A stretch of DNA of 64,000 nt. Source: Sulfurimonas sp. (GTDB lineage: Bacteria; Campylobacterota; Campylobacteria; Campylobacterales; Sulfurimonadaceae). The number at the start of each line of letters is the position of its first letter. Positions within the stretch are counted from its first letter, which is position 1. The notes beneath the pieces were generated by a model. The model saw only the letters and a program-made list of their open reading frames with translations. It made no database searches and was not told the origin of the DNA. This document shows, piece by piece, positions 55,765 through 64,000 of this stretch. The DNA is taken from assembly GCF_018698455.1 (NCBI RefSeq), contig NZ_JABIOQ010000039.1, positions 1-64,000 of the forward strand, written 5' to 3'. Made by a program: the position numbers and the translations under genes.

Positions 55765-57150
55765 TTATTTAAGTCCCATTTTTGCAGGATTCAAAATATT
55801 ATTTGGATCAAATGCCATCTTAATAGACTTAAAAAGGTTCATCTCTTCTTCGCTAAACGCCATACTCATATAAGGAGCTTTAGCAAGGCCAATTCCATGT
55901 TCACCTGAGAGTGTTCCACCTAAATCAATAGTCGCTTGAAAAACTTCTTCTATTGCTAAATAAGCAATTTTAACTTGTTCGGGGTCTTTTCCATCTACCA
56001 TTACGTTTGTATGTACATTTCCATCACCAGTGTGACCAAAACATGGAATATTAATGTCATACTTCTCTGCAATTGCGTTAAACTTTTCAAGAAGTTCAGG
56101 AAGAGCTGCTCGAGGTACAGTTACATCTTCATTAAGCTTCTTACTTCCGTACACAGTGATAGCTTGTGAAGCGTTACGTCTTGCAAACCAAATATCAGCG
56201 GCTTGCTTTTCATCTTTTGCAATTTTAAATTCAGTACAACCATTCTCTTTAAAAACTCTCTGGATTTCTGAGAGCTGGTAGTTTAAGTCATCTTCTAAGT
56301 TTCCATCAACATCTGTTACAAGTAAAGCACCAGCATCAACAGGAAGACCTTTGTTATGTATCTGCTCAACTGCACGAATAGTCAGGTTGTCTAAAAACTC
56401 CATTGCAACGGGAGTAATTCCACTTGCCATCGTTTTATAAACCGCTTCCATAGCCACTTTAACAGTAGGGAAAATTCCCATCGCCGTTTTAGTCATTTTA
56501 GGTTTTGGAATAAGCTTAAGTGTAATTTCTGTTAGAACTGCTAATGTTCCCTCACTTGCTATTAAAATACCAGAAATATTATATCCTGCAACATCTTTAA
56601 TAGTTCTCTTACCAGCTTTAATGATGTCACCATTTGGTAAAACAGCACGAGTAGCCATCACATAGTCTTTTGTAATGCCATACTTTGCCGCGCGCATACC
56701 ACCTGCATTTTCACTTACGTTTCCACCTAAAGTCGAGTACTCCTGACTAGCTGGATCTGGCGGATAAAAAAGACCTACTTCTTCTACTGCGCGTTGTAAG
56801 TCCATGTTAATAACGCCTGGTTGTACTATTGCTACCATATTTTTCATATCTATCTCTAGGATTTTTGCCATATGCTTCTCAAAGCCTAGAACTATGCCAC
56901 CAGCACTTGGAAGAGCACCACCAGTAAATCCAGAACCAGCTCCACGCGGTACAATAACTATTTTATGCTCATTACAGTATTTAAGTATTTCACTTACATC
57001 TTCTTCATTACGAGGAAATATAACAGCATCCGGCTCAAAATGCTCACGAGTTGCATCGTATGAGTAAGCGATTAAGTGTGCCTTATCACTGTAGATATTT
57101 TCACTACCAACAATCGATGTAAAATGTTTTGAATGTTTTGCGTCTATCAT
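55765..57150 (-). CDS. glcD: FAD-linked oxidase, GlcD / D-lactate dehydrogenase type
   Basis: The 461-residue flavoprotein has a PCMH-type FAD-binding domain (PRGAGSGFTGGALPSAGGIV) and a C-terminal FAD-linked oxidase domain with GHTGDGNVHTNV and SGEHGIGLAK. Such enzymes oxidise glycolate or D-lactate and pass electrons to the quinone pool, often with GlcE/GlcF, which are not seen here. The substrate cannot be fixed. The start overlaps the pgb-domain gene stop by 4 bases. Confidence 0.88.
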   Translation of the reverse strand: MIDAKHSKHFTSIVGSENIYSDKAHLIAYSYDATREHFEPDAVIFPRNEEDVSEILKYCNEHKIVIVPRGAGSGFTGGALPSAGGIVLGFEKHMAKILEIDMKNMVAIVQPGVINMDLQRAVEEVGLFYPPDPASQEYSTLGGNVSENAGGMRAAKYGITKDYVMATRAVLPNGDIIKAGKRTIKDVAGYNISGILIASEGTLAVLTEITLKLIPKPKMTKTAMGIFPTVKVAMEAVYKTMASGITPVAMEFLDNLTIRAVEQIHNKGLPVDAGALLVTDVDGNLEDDLNYQLSEIQRVFKENGCTEFKIAKDEKQAADIWFARRNASQAITVYGSKKLNEDVTVPRAALPELLEKFNAIAEKYDINIPCFGHTGDGNVHTNVMVDGKDPEQVKIAYLAIEEVFQATIDLGGTLSGEHGIGLAKAPYMSMAFSEEEMNLFKSIKMAFDPNNILNPAKMGLK

Positions 57151-57881
57151 TTGAGGTCTCCATTTTTTGGGTTTGATTTTTTAAGTAATTCATAATAGTA
57201 TGGTTCATAAGTCTCTAGCTCGTTACTTCCCGCACCAAACCAGTTTGCACTTATTTTCTCAAGACGAGAGTAAAAAGGAAGCTTGACACTCTTTTGAGAA
57301 AGTTCCGCCTCACTTACATTTAAAATTTTAAAACTGTTGATATCCACTGTAAAAAGTTTCTTATCTAAATAGATAAAAACCAAGCCAACACCAAGAGTAT
57401 CTCCAAATTCATTAAAATCTTCTTTTAAAGGTGTTGGATGTCCATTTCCTGAAAGTTGTGTAGCAAATATATCAGGATGCACCCATTGTACTTTTACACT
57501 TTTAGTAATTCTATGGTATATCTCTTCACTCGGAGCTATCAGGAGTGCTCTTGTGTAAGCATATGCAAGATCAATACTATCCCCTACACCTACTTCCCAT
57601 GTCCCCGTAGGAAGTGCACTGTTTTGTAAAACAGTAAAATCACTCATGATTAAAGTTGCAGTTCTAGTCTCTTTGTTATATGCAGTAACTTCTGCTTTTT
57701 TCAAGATAACTGTGTGTTCATCATCAATAGTTTTCACTACAAATCCACTGACTCCAACATCAACTTTATCCATCTCTGTTGTTATTTTGTTTGCTCTCAA
57801 ATCGACTGACAGTACGGAAGATTTAGTCATAACTGCAAAAAGTTCTAATCCTAATAGGGTGAATAAAATTATATATTTCAT
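57147..57881 (-). CDS. Plasminogen-binding (PgbA/PgbB) N-terminal-domain protein
   Basis: The 244-residue exported protein has a signal peptide (about residues 1-16). It then has the beta-rich domain found at the N-terminus of Helicobacter PgbA/PgbB (VDLRANKITTEMDKVDVGVSG, FVVKTIDDEHTVILKKAEV), without the long C-terminal repeats said to bind plasminogen. So host plasminogen binding is not implied. In H. pylori the order pgbA (HP0508)-glcD (HP0509) is the same. Function is unknown; it may concern the cell envelope. Confidence 0.7.
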   Translation of the reverse strand: MKYIILFTLLGLELFAVMTKSSVLSVDLRANKITTEMDKVDVGVSGFVVKTIDDEHTVILKKAEVTAYNKETRTATLIMSDFTVLQNSALPTGTWEVGVGDSIDLAYAYTRALLIAPSEEIYHRITKSVKVQWVHPDIFATQLSGNGHPTPLKEDFNEFGDTLGVGLVFIYLDKKLFTVDINSFKILNVSEAELSQKSVKLPFYSRLEKISANWFGAGSNELETYEPYYYELLKKSNPKNGDLK

Positions 57882-58027
57882 CGCTCTTCTTTATGGTAAA
57901 ATTGTACAGTATGCTACACTATTCATACTTTATGTAAGCGATTATATCAAACAAACCTCAGACTAAGCAAAAACTTGTTAATGTTTTAGAATTTTTAAAC
58001 TAAAACTATAAAATTAGGCCTATATTT

Positions 58028-59218
58028 TTGATACGATTATTTTTATTTTTTCTTCTCAGCACAACTATTTTTGCTTCCAATGTTCAAAGACTTCGATGGG
58101 AAAATGGTGAAACATTTCTAGTTTTTCTAGAAAAAAACTCCCTTCCAGTAAATGATCTTTACTATAGCCTTGATAAAGATGAGCAGAGACTCACAGAAGA
58201 GATGCGTTCAGGAGTTCATTACCAAATTTTAAGAGATGAGTCTCTAAACATAGAACAAGTTTTACTTCCTCTAAACGATGAACTTCAACTTCACCTTTAT
58301 AAAAAAAATGGTGAGTATAAGTTTGAAGCTATTCCCATCATTAGTACTAGTAAAACAGAAGCATTTTCTACTAAAATAATTAGTTCACCAAACTACACCA
58401 TTATGAAAGAGACAGGAAGTAAAAAACTTGCACAAATTTTTACTGCAAACTTTAGAAATTCGCTAAACTTTAAAAATGATATTCGTAAAGATGACAAACT
58501 GGTAATGATTTATGAGCAAAAGTATAGATTGGGAGAGGTTTTTTCTATGCCAACTCTTAAAGTGGCTATGATAGAAATGAGAAAAAAGTTCCACTATATA
58601 TATCTCAATGATGATGAAAGATATTATGATGAAAAAGCCCATGAAGTCGAAGGTTTCTTACTCGCTAGACCAGTAAGAGGTGCTCGAATTTCTTCATACT
58701 TTACAAAACGCAGATACCATCCAGTTTTACACAAATGGAAGGCACACTTAGGTGTTGACTATTCGGCACGTCGTGGGACTCCTATAGTAGCTGCTGGTCG
58801 TGGTCGTATTATCTATTCAGCTCGTATGGGAAGTTATGGAAATCTTATAAAAATCCGTCATGCAGATGGATACGAAACAAGATATGCTCATTTAAAATCT
58901 TTTAGACGCGGTATACGACGTGGTAAACATGTTAAAAAAGGACAGACTATAGGTTATGTTGGCTCAACTGGCCGTTCAACTGGTTCACATCTACACTTTG
59001 AACTTCGTAAACATGGTCGTGCTGTAAACCCTCTGAGAGTTGTGCAGGTAACAACAAAAAAACTCAAGGGCAAAGAGAAGAAAGCCTTTTTAAGACTCAA
59101 GAAAAATTATGATGAGAGTATAGGCCTTCATCTTAGTAATAATACCTCGTACAAAAAACCGTTGAAATTTCGTAATAAATGTTATATCCATTCACTAGAG
59201 TGTGTCAGTAATGGATAA
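58028..59218 (+). CDS. csd3: M23-family peptidoglycan hydrolase, Csd3-like
   Basis: The 396-residue periplasmic zinc peptidase has a signal peptide, two N-terminal domains and a C-terminal LytM domain with HLGVDYS, YAHLKSF and HLHFELRKHG, which supply the zinc ligands. Csd3 (HdpA) in H. pylori trims cross-links and acts on pentapeptides to shape the cell. The start is TTG with a weak AGG upstream; no ATG gives the signal peptide. In H. pylori csd3 (HP0506) lies near pgbA/glcD, as here. It overlaps the next gene by 8 bases. Confidence 0.8.
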   Translation: MIRLFLFFLLSTTIFASNVQRLRWENGETFLVFLEKNSLPVNDLYYSLDKDEQRLTEEMRSGVHYQILRDESLNIEQVLLPLNDELQLHLYKKNGEYKFEAIPIISTSKTEAFSTKIISSPNYTIMKETGSKKLAQIFTANFRNSLNFKNDIRKDDKLVMIYEQKYRLGEVFSMPTLKVAMIEMRKKFHYIYLNDDERYYDEKAHEVEGFLLARPVRGARISSYFTKRRYHPVLHKWKAHLGVDYSARRGTPIVAAGRGRIIYSARMGSYGNLIKIRHADGYETRYAHLKSFRRGIRRGKHVKKGQTIGYVGSTGRSTGSHLHFELRKHGRAVNPLRVVQVTTKKLKGKEKKAFLRLKKNYDESIGLHLSNNTSYKKPLKFRNKCYIHSLECVSNG

Positions 59219-59777
59219 GATTATAAAAATATCTAAACTCCAAAATCCAAACTTTGTAAAACCTATGCTACTAGATTACACACATAAGGGAAAGCAAAAA
59301 AAATGGGAAGCAGTTATAAGCCATGATAGTGTTTCCATACTTCTATGGCATAAAGAAAAAGACTCGTTTGTTATAGTAAAACAACTTCGACCAGCTGTCT
59401 TAAATGTACATCCAAGTGATGGCTATATGCATGAACTCTGCGCAGGCATAATAGATAAAAATACATCAAATATACAAATAGCTAAAGAGGAAGTTTTTGA
59501 GGAGTGTGGATATGATGTTCCATTGGAGAAACTCCAACACATCACTTCCTTTTACACAAATGTTGGTATATCAGGTTCACACCAAGAACTCTACTATGCA
59601 GAGCTTTGTGAATATATGAAAGTAACTGATGGTGGCGGTTTACTCGAAGAAGATATAGAAGTTATCTATATAAAGTGCGAAGATGCAAAAAAATTTATGT
59701 TTGATACCTCTTTGCAAAAAACACCGGGAATGATGATGGCGTTTTACTGGTTTTTTGACAATATAAAAGCACAGTAA
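59211..59777 (+). CDS. Nudix hydrolase
   Basis: The 188-residue protein has a Nudix box, GIIDKNTSNIQIAKEEVFEE followed by CGYDV, with the catalytic glutamates. Nudix enzymes cleave nucleoside diphosphates linked to another moiety; the shape is like ADP-ribose or sugar-nucleotide pyrophosphatases, but the substrate is not clear. The ATG at 59211 is preferred over a GTG three codons upstream because the protein then begins MDKIIKISKLQ. The two overlap the csd3 stop. Confidence 0.82.
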   Translation: MDKIIKISKLQNPNFVKPMLLDYTHKGKQKKWEAVISHDSVSILLWHKEKDSFVIVKQLRPAVLNVHPSDGYMHELCAGIIDKNTSNIQIAKEEVFEECGYDVPLEKLQHITSFYTNVGISGSHQELYYAELCEYMKVTDGGGLLEEDIEVIYIKCEDAKKFMFDTSLQKTPGMMMAFYWFFDNIKAQ

Positions 59778-59878
59778 AACTAGAAGTATTTATATAAATT
59801 CTAGGCACAAATGAGGAAGCATACTCTAGTATGTGACGAATGCAGAAACGACGAAGGTATATGAATACTTTTAGTTTT
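59776..59878. other. Long inverted repeat with structured apical loop, between convergent genes
   Basis: Bases 59776-59795 and 59859-59878 pair over all 20 positions, with two G-U pairs on the plus-strand RNA. The 63-base apical part has its own hairpin (CATAC with GTATG around TCTA at 59820-59833) and GA-rich flanks (GACGAA, CGACGAAGG). The arms overlap the stop codons of the Nudix gene and priA. It could be a bidirectional terminator, a structured RNA or a repeat family member. Confidence 0.7.
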
Positions 59879-61754
59879 AACCAAACTCTATTGGGTCCAT
59901 ATCTACTTCTACTAAAGGAACTTTACAAGCGAGTATGGCTTTTATAAGGTCTGTACTTTTTTCACTTCTAAGTAATATCTCAAAGCGATATTTATCTGCC
60001 ACTCGCTCAATTGCACATTTTCCAAAACCTACTATCTCTACATTTGAGAATCTTTGTAAATTGTCCTGCATTTTTCTCATTTCTTCTTGTGCTTTCATTC
60101 CGTTTTTATGTGAAAAAAGCAATCGACAGAGTTTTTTGTAGGGAGGGTAAAGACCCTCTCTGTATATCATCTCGATTTCTAAAAAGTCTTCATACCTACC
60201 CATATACTTACTAAAAAACTCTTCATTAAAACTCTGCACGATGACCTTTGCATCTTTGGCTCGACCACTTCTTCCTGAAACCTGTAAAAGTGCTGAGAGT
60301 GCTTTTTCTTTGGCTCTATAATCACTCATGTTGAGCAGGTTATCCATGCCCATAACTACGGCTAAAGTCACACCATGATAATCATGTCCCTTTGAGAGCA
60401 TTTGAGTTCCAACAAGTATGTCTGTCTCTTTGTCATTAAATCGTTGAAGTGCACGTTTAAGTTTAGTCGCCGTAGTTATAACATCTCTATCAAACTGTTC
60501 TACTACTGTACTTGGTAGTTTTTCTCTTATGTTTTCTACAGCTTCTGCTGTTCCTAAACGCGAGCTACTCAAGTTAGGGCTTTGACACTCAGAACAGACT
60601 TGGGGAATAGCTTGAGAAAAATTACAGTAATGACATTTAAGTGAATTAGACTTTTTATGAAGACTTAAACCAACACTACAAAACGTACACTCGTAGTTAT
60701 GCCCACAAGATTGACAAGAAAGATACTTAAAATTTGCACGAGTTGGAAGAAAAACTATGGCTTGGTCTTGTGCTTTTTTCGTCTCTTCTAATGCATCATA
60801 TATAAGTGGGCTTAGTGATTCAACACTTTTTTCATAAATAAACTCTCTGTTGGAACTAAAGTGTCCACCCTTTAAACGAATATGAGGAAATTTCGCATAA
60901 GAAGTAAGAGATGGTGTTGCACTTCCTAGTACTACGTTAGCACCATAAAGCTTTCCCATGTAAATTGCCATATCTCTAGCATTGTAACGTGGTCTCGAAG
61001 AGGACTTATAACTATCGTCATGTTCTTCATCTACTACTATCAAGCCCAAGTCTTTTATGGGTAAAAAAAGACATGAACGCGGTCCTGCTACTATCTTTGC
61101 TTCTCCACTGTAAATCTTCTCTTGTGCTATTTTTTTCTGCTTAGGAGTGAGTTTAGAGTGCCAAGTAACTACACTGCCTCCAAAGTGCTCTTCGAGACGT
61201 TTACTCATCTGAGGAGTGAGTGAAATCTCGGGCATTAGAAATATACTGCGTTTAGAACTTTTCATCATTTGCTCAAAGTACTTCATATATATCTCTGTTT
61301 TACCACTTCCGGTGTCTCCAAAAAGCAAAGATACTTTATGTTCTTGTAAAAATTCTAATGCTTGTTCTTGTTTCTCCGAAAGATCAATAGAACTAGGATG
61401 TGTGGCTTTAGCCTCACTAGAGAGTACTAGTAAAGTTTCTGGTGAGTCTAAAGCCTCACATCCTAAGTGCTTAAACGCAGTCATCAAAGCTAAGGCATCA
61501 CCTATAGAACAAATGTAATAAGAAGAAATAAATTTAGCGAGTGTTAACTGTTTATCAGAGTAAAAGAAACCACTTACTTCTAAAATTTCGCTTGTTTTAA
61601 AGTCTGGTTTTTCACAAGAGCAAAGCACAACTCCAGTTTTCTCTCTGTTTCTAAATACTACGGTAACTTTTGTTCCGGCAATTATTTTTTGTGAAGAATG
61701 ATAAGTAAACTCGCCAAGAGCCGAGCCTATAATTGAGAGTGTATAATAATTCAA
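59877..61754 (-). CDS. priA: Primosomal protein N' (replication restart helicase)
   Basis: The 625-residue protein has a short N-terminal 3'BD domain, a superfamily 2 helicase core with GDTGSGKTE and DEEH, a zinc-binding insert (CQSCG...CTFC...CHYC...CSEC, eight cysteines) and a C-terminal helicase half with VSGRSGRA. It reloads DnaB at stalled forks. It is shorter than E. coli PriA (732), mainly at the N-terminus. It lies 18 bases after the second micro-ORF and is probably read with the pilin genes upstream. Confidence 0.95.
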   Translation of the reverse strand: MNYYTLSIIGSALGEFTYHSSQKIIAGTKVTVVFRNREKTGVVLCSCEKPDFKTSEILEVSGFFYSDKQLTLAKFISSYYICSIGDALALMTAFKHLGCEALDSPETLLVLSSEAKATHPSSIDLSEKQEQALEFLQEHKVSLLFGDTGSGKTEIYMKYFEQMMKSSKRSIFLMPEISLTPQMSKRLEEHFGGSVVTWHSKLTPKQKKIAQEKIYSGEAKIVAGPRSCLFLPIKDLGLIVVDEEHDDSYKSSSRPRYNARDMAIYMGKLYGANVVLGSATPSLTSYAKFPHIRLKGGHFSSNREFIYEKSVESLSPLIYDALEETKKAQDQAIVFLPTRANFKYLSCQSCGHNYECTFCSVGLSLHKKSNSLKCHYCNFSQAIPQVCSECQSPNLSSSRLGTAEAVENIREKLPSTVVEQFDRDVITTATKLKRALQRFNDKETDILVGTQMLSKGHDYHGVTLAVVMGMDNLLNMSDYRAKEKALSALLQVSGRSGRAKDAKVIVQSFNEEFFSKYMGRYEDFLEIEMIYREGLYPPYKKLCRLLFSHKNGMKAQEEMRKMQDNLQRFSNVEIVGFGKCAIERVADKYRFEILLRSEKSTDLIKAILACKVPLVEVDMDPIEFG

Positions 61755-61772
61755 TTTGAGAACATATAGAAC

Positions 61773-61844
61773 TTAACTATCAATTTCTAGTATCTGTTCT
61801 GTTCTATAAATAATTGTTCCTGCAAAAATTATTGCTAATATCAT
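61773..61844 (-). CDS. 23-residue hydrophobic micropeptide
   Basis: The frame starts MILAIIFAGTIIYRT and ends in a polar tail, 23 residues in all. It has one short hydrophobic stretch. AAGGA lies about 9 bases before the ATG, in the 17-base gap after the first micropeptide. It ends 18 bases before priA. Too short for homology; evidence is the ribosome site and tight packing. Confidence 0.5.
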   Translation of the reverse strand: MILAIIFAGTIIYRTEQILEIDS

Positions 61845-61861
61845 TTTGCAAGTCCTTCAAT

Positions 61862-61942
61862 TTAGTGAGAATAAACAATATCTTTTACGATATACACTAA
61901 AGTTGCTACAAAAAGAACTGTAACTATAATTAAAAATTCCAT
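61862..61942 (-). CDS. 26-residue single-pass membrane micropeptide
   Basis: The frame MEFLIIVTVLFVATLVYIVK followed by DIVYSH has 26 residues and is almost entirely one membrane helix. A very strong ribosome site, GGAGGAG at 61951-61957, lies 8 bases before the ATG, better than those of most genes here. It follows the pilin gene by 52 bases. The function is unknown; small subunits of membrane complexes or regulators look like this. Confidence 0.6.
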   Translation of the reverse strand: MEFLIIVTVLFVATLVYIVKDIVYSH

Positions 61943-61994
61943 ATTTATAACTCCTCCAAAGATAAAACTAGCAATACTTTTAAATAATTAATGT

Positions 61995-62468
61995 TTAATT
62001 TGTCAATTCATCACAAAATGCAGCAGTGGGTGATGTACACACAAATGTTCCCGCCCTATTCACAACACCATCAACAGTCGTTTCATTTTGATAATATGTA
62101 AAACCTACAGTTGTTCCAGCAACATTGTAATTATAAGTAGCTGTTCCAACTGCATCATTTCCCGTACTAGTCCAATGGCCTGCTGTCGCACTATCACTTA
62201 GCGCATAAGTAAGCACCCCACCAAACAACCCTGTACCTGCATTTAATACTATTCCAGATATAAAAGCATTGTTACCGGTAATCAATCTCGATTGTCTCTC
62301 TGTCATAATCCCTGAACGAATAGAAGAGATATCTGCACGGCCTTTAGATATCTGAGCATCTGTTCTCGTAGCTGATAGTCTTGGTATAGCAACTGCGGCT
62401 AATATTCCTAAAACAACTATAACGAAGACTAACTCTATCATTGTAAATGCATTTTTCTTGTGTATCAT
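61995..62468 (-). CDS. Type IV prepilin-like protein B
   Basis: The 157-residue protein has leader MIHKKNA and FTMIELVFVIVVLGILAAVA, then IPRLSATRTDAQ, the classical prepilin helix with Glu5. The C-terminal part contains CTSPTAAFCDELTN, a cysteine pair fit for the pilin D-loop. Its first 35 residues nearly match those of the prepilin at 63432. It lies 9 bases after the GGDEF-like gene. It could be a pilin for adhesion or uptake or a pseudopilin. Confidence 0.85.
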   Translation of the reverse strand: MIHKKNAFTMIELVFVIVVLGILAAVAIPRLSATRTDAQISKGRADISSIRSGIMTERQSRLITGNNAFISGIVLNAGTGLFGGVLTYALSDSATAGHWTSTGNDAVGTATYNYNVAGTTVGFTYYQNETTVDGVVNRAGTFVCTSPTAAFCDELTN

Positions 62469-62477
62469 CTTATTCCC

Positions 62478-63407
62478 TTATTTGAGTTTTTCAATAAAAC
62501 TTTCGTATGTGTCGTTCTCTCTATATTCTATAACATTAAAAGTATGCTCTAAGTCAGCTAAGTTTTTTTCAAGGCGCAGTATTAGCATTTGAAGCTGTTG
62601 CTCTGGAGTATTTGGTAGTATGAGAACAAATTTACTCTCACTGTATCTACTAGCTATATCACTATCTCTAAGTGTTTTAAGTAACGAGTCCCCAAACTTC
62701 TGTAAAATTTTATCTTGCTCTTTTTGTGTAAGTTTATGCTCACTATCTAAATCTTTAACATCAATTTGTAAAACGCTGAGAGCCGCTCCTGTTCTTTTCA
62801 TCTGAGCACTAGTGTTTTTTAAAGTAGAGAGCATATAGTCTTTTGAATATAGTTTAGACTTGAAATCATATATGGCTTTTTTTCTTAAATTGCTAAATGC
62901 ATAGACTCTTATGAAAAATATCAGTACTAAAAGAAACGCCATATCTAGTGCAAGGTTTATATAAAAAATATTGTAAATTCTACTCTGCTGTAAAATCAGC
63001 ATGTTGTTCAAACTAAAGAGTATCTGCTTAGACTGTTTATAACAAGTAAATGATATTTCTTTGTCAAAGAGAGTATTTTCACTCCAACACTTCTGTAGTA
63101 AAGTATATTTCTGTTCTAATGGCTCGGCTGCAACATAAAACTTCTTTGTACTATGTGCAAGTATCCAAGGCCTTAAAACTTCAAACTCTACTGCTATCTC
63201 CTCTTTTATATCTCTCTTTTTTTTAAGACTATTCTCGTTTTGGAGTGTTAATATTTTAGTACTATTTCGTGCAAAACTGCTAATAACTTTTGTATCTTCA
63301 AGAAGTTCGCCAAAAGAGTTATAGGAGAAGTAAAAACTAAGTGGAAAAAGTAAAATTCCTAAGTATAAGAGAAGTGTAATTCTATATGATGACCAGTCTA
63401 TACTCAT
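62478..63407 (-). CDS. Membrane sensor with degenerate GGDEF domain
   Basis: The 309-residue protein has membrane segments at about 11-29 and 148-168 enclosing a periplasmic, helical sensor-like region of about 115 residues. The cytoplasmic domain from about 185 shows GGDEF-fold landmarks (LYSKDYMLS, QIDVKDLD, FGDSLLKTLRDSDIASRY, FVLILPNT). The signature reads SESKF at 256-260 instead of GG(D/E)EF, so cyclase activity is improbable. It lies between two prepilin genes on the same transcript (24- and 9-base gaps), which suggests a c-di-GMP-independent or scaffold role in pilus control. Confidence 0.75.
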   Translation of the reverse strand: MSIDWSSYRITLLLYLGILLFPLSFYFSYNSFGELLEDTKVISSFARNSTKILTLQNENSLKKKRDIKEEIAVEFEVLRPWILAHSTKKFYVAAEPLEQKYTLLQKCWSENTLFDKEISFTCYKQSKQILFSLNNMLILQQSRIYNIFYINLALDMAFLLVLIFFIRVYAFSNLRKKAIYDFKSKLYSKDYMLSTLKNTSAQMKRTGAALSVLQIDVKDLDSEHKLTQKEQDKILQKFGDSLLKTLRDSDIASRYSESKFVLILPNTPEQQLQMLILRLEKNLADLEHTFNVIEYRENDTYESFIEKLK

Positions 63408-63431
63408 GCTATGTTCCTTTGTAAATCTATT

Positions 63432-63893
63432 TTAGTAAACAACTGATGATCCTCTGAGTTTCATCGGGTACTCATCTGCATCTATAAGTGACTGTATGAT
63501 ACTACACTCTACATCTGAGTCTGCACTTCCGAATTCAATTATTACAGTATCGTCCGTCGCATTTGAGTCTATCTTCAATGTCACACAGTCTACAATCACT
63601 CCTGCCTTGATAATAGCACTCTTGTTTGGAAGACTTAAAGTAGCAAAACTCGTACTTACTAAAGCTGCGATGGAGTTTGACATAATAGATAAGTCAGAAA
63701 CAGTTTCTCCTTTTGCTATAGCATATGAGACTATCTCTGTTGCCCCTGTCATGATAGAGCTTGCTGTTGAAGAGGCTTGTGCATCAGTTCTTGTGGCAGA
63801 CAGCTTTGGTATAGCAACCGCAGCTAAAACTCCTAAAATCACTATAACAAACACTAGTTCTATCATAGTAAAGGCTTTTTTTGTTGTTTTCAT
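63432..63893 (-). CDS. Type IV prepilin-like protein A
   Basis: The 153-residue protein has leader MKTTKKA and FTMIELVFVIVILGVLAAVA, then IPKLSATRTDAQ. A cysteine pair (VDCVTL and SDVECSII) lies in the C-terminal half. It is the first gene of the minus-strand group pilin A, GGDEF-like, pilin B, two micropeptides, priA. AAGGATTTTTT precedes the ATG. It is near the end of the window; an overlapping plus-strand ORF is a shadow. Confidence 0.85.
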   Translation of the reverse strand: MKTTKKAFTMIELVFVIVILGVLAAVAIPKLSATRTDAQASSTASSIMTGATEIVSYAIAKGETVSDLSIMSNSIAALVSTSFATLSLPNKSAIIKAGVIVDCVTLKIDSNATDDTVIIEFGSADSDVECSIIQSLIDADEYPMKLRGSSVVY

Positions 63894-63933
63894 AAAAAAT
63901 CCTTATATTTGAAGTCACTTATTAAAGTCCACT

Positions 63934-63939
63934 ATTGTA
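63934..63939 (-). promoter_or_regulatory. Extended -10 of the prepilin A promoter
   Basis: On the minus strand TACAAT is preceded by TATGA (an extended -10 context), about 40 bases before the prepilin A ATG at 63893. No evident -35. Confidence 0.45.
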
Positions 63940-64000
63940 TCATAAGTTTGATTATTTGAATTTTAAAGTTAGCTTAGAAGTCTGTTTTATAGGTAGATTC

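Noticed and set aside
63496-63912. 138-codon plus-strand ORF opposite prepilin A
   Set aside because: Antisense to a clear prepilin with a conserved processing motif, so it is a shadow frame.

Overview
The window looks like a stretch of a Campylobacterota (epsilonproteobacterial) chromosome, most like Sulfurimonas or a close relative. The DNA is AT-rich and densely packed. Several gene orders are shared with Campylobacter and Helicobacter: a nuo operon whose NuoE/NuoF are atypical or missing, followed by pflA; CheZ-U32-purE-(DUF3972)-glyQ; dnaB-comEC; and csd3/PgbA-domain/glcD. Genus is an inference from gene content; no rRNA gene is present to confirm it.

Layout. 1-362: a 110-bp direct duplication with a palindromic core, then a leader. 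363-6497: one operon for a very large secreted adhesin and three prepilin-like proteins, resembling the tip-adhesin/minor-pilin part of an MSHA-type type IV pilus system. 6563-9866: hpf, recG, glyQ. 9971-13881: an accessory-looking block with a secreted M6-type metalloprotease, a separate secreted protein resembling the M6 propeptide, an outer-membrane barrel, a DUF89 protein and a DUF3972-like protein. 13908-17283: purE, a U32 protein, CheZ and a PHP phosphatase. 17383-23344: a redox run (trxA, thioredoxin-fold protein without catalytic cysteines, trxB, periplasmic rhodanese, membrane ferredoxin fused to a cyclic-nucleotide-binding domain) ending in dapB. 23412-24428: an FAD oxidoreductase.

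24665-40338, minus strand: the respiratory complex I operon nuoA-D, a 34-codon ORF, a NuoE-like 74-residue protein, nuoG-N, and pflA (flagellar motor scaffold). No NADH-binding NuoF is present, so the complex probably takes electrons from flavodoxin or ferredoxin. 40614-46180: AAA ATPase, nfo, lipoprotein, rsmG and two small genes, alr and a 49-residue membrane protein. 46272-48293: a TonB receptor with the CxxxM and HxM copper-binding signature of OprC/NosA. 48492-61754: ispG, a SWIM/SNF2 helicase, dnaB, comEC, glcD, a PgbA-domain protein, an M23 peptidoglycan hydrolase, a Nudix hydrolase, a long inverted-repeat element and priA. 61773-63893, minus strand: two type IV prepilins flanking a membrane protein with a degenerate GGDEF domain, then two micro-ORFs (26 and 23 codons) with good ribosome binding sites leading into priA.

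The candidates for undescribed biology are the M6 protease with a separately encoded propeptide-like partner, the rhodanese plus ferredoxin/cyclic-nucleotide fusion, the pilin/degenerate-GGDEF/micropeptide cluster, the structured inverted-repeat element at 59776-59878, and the coupled 34-codon ORF inside nuo. No tRNA, rRNA, CRISPR array or intact insertion sequence was seen. All functional calls come from reading motifs and gene order, not from database searches.
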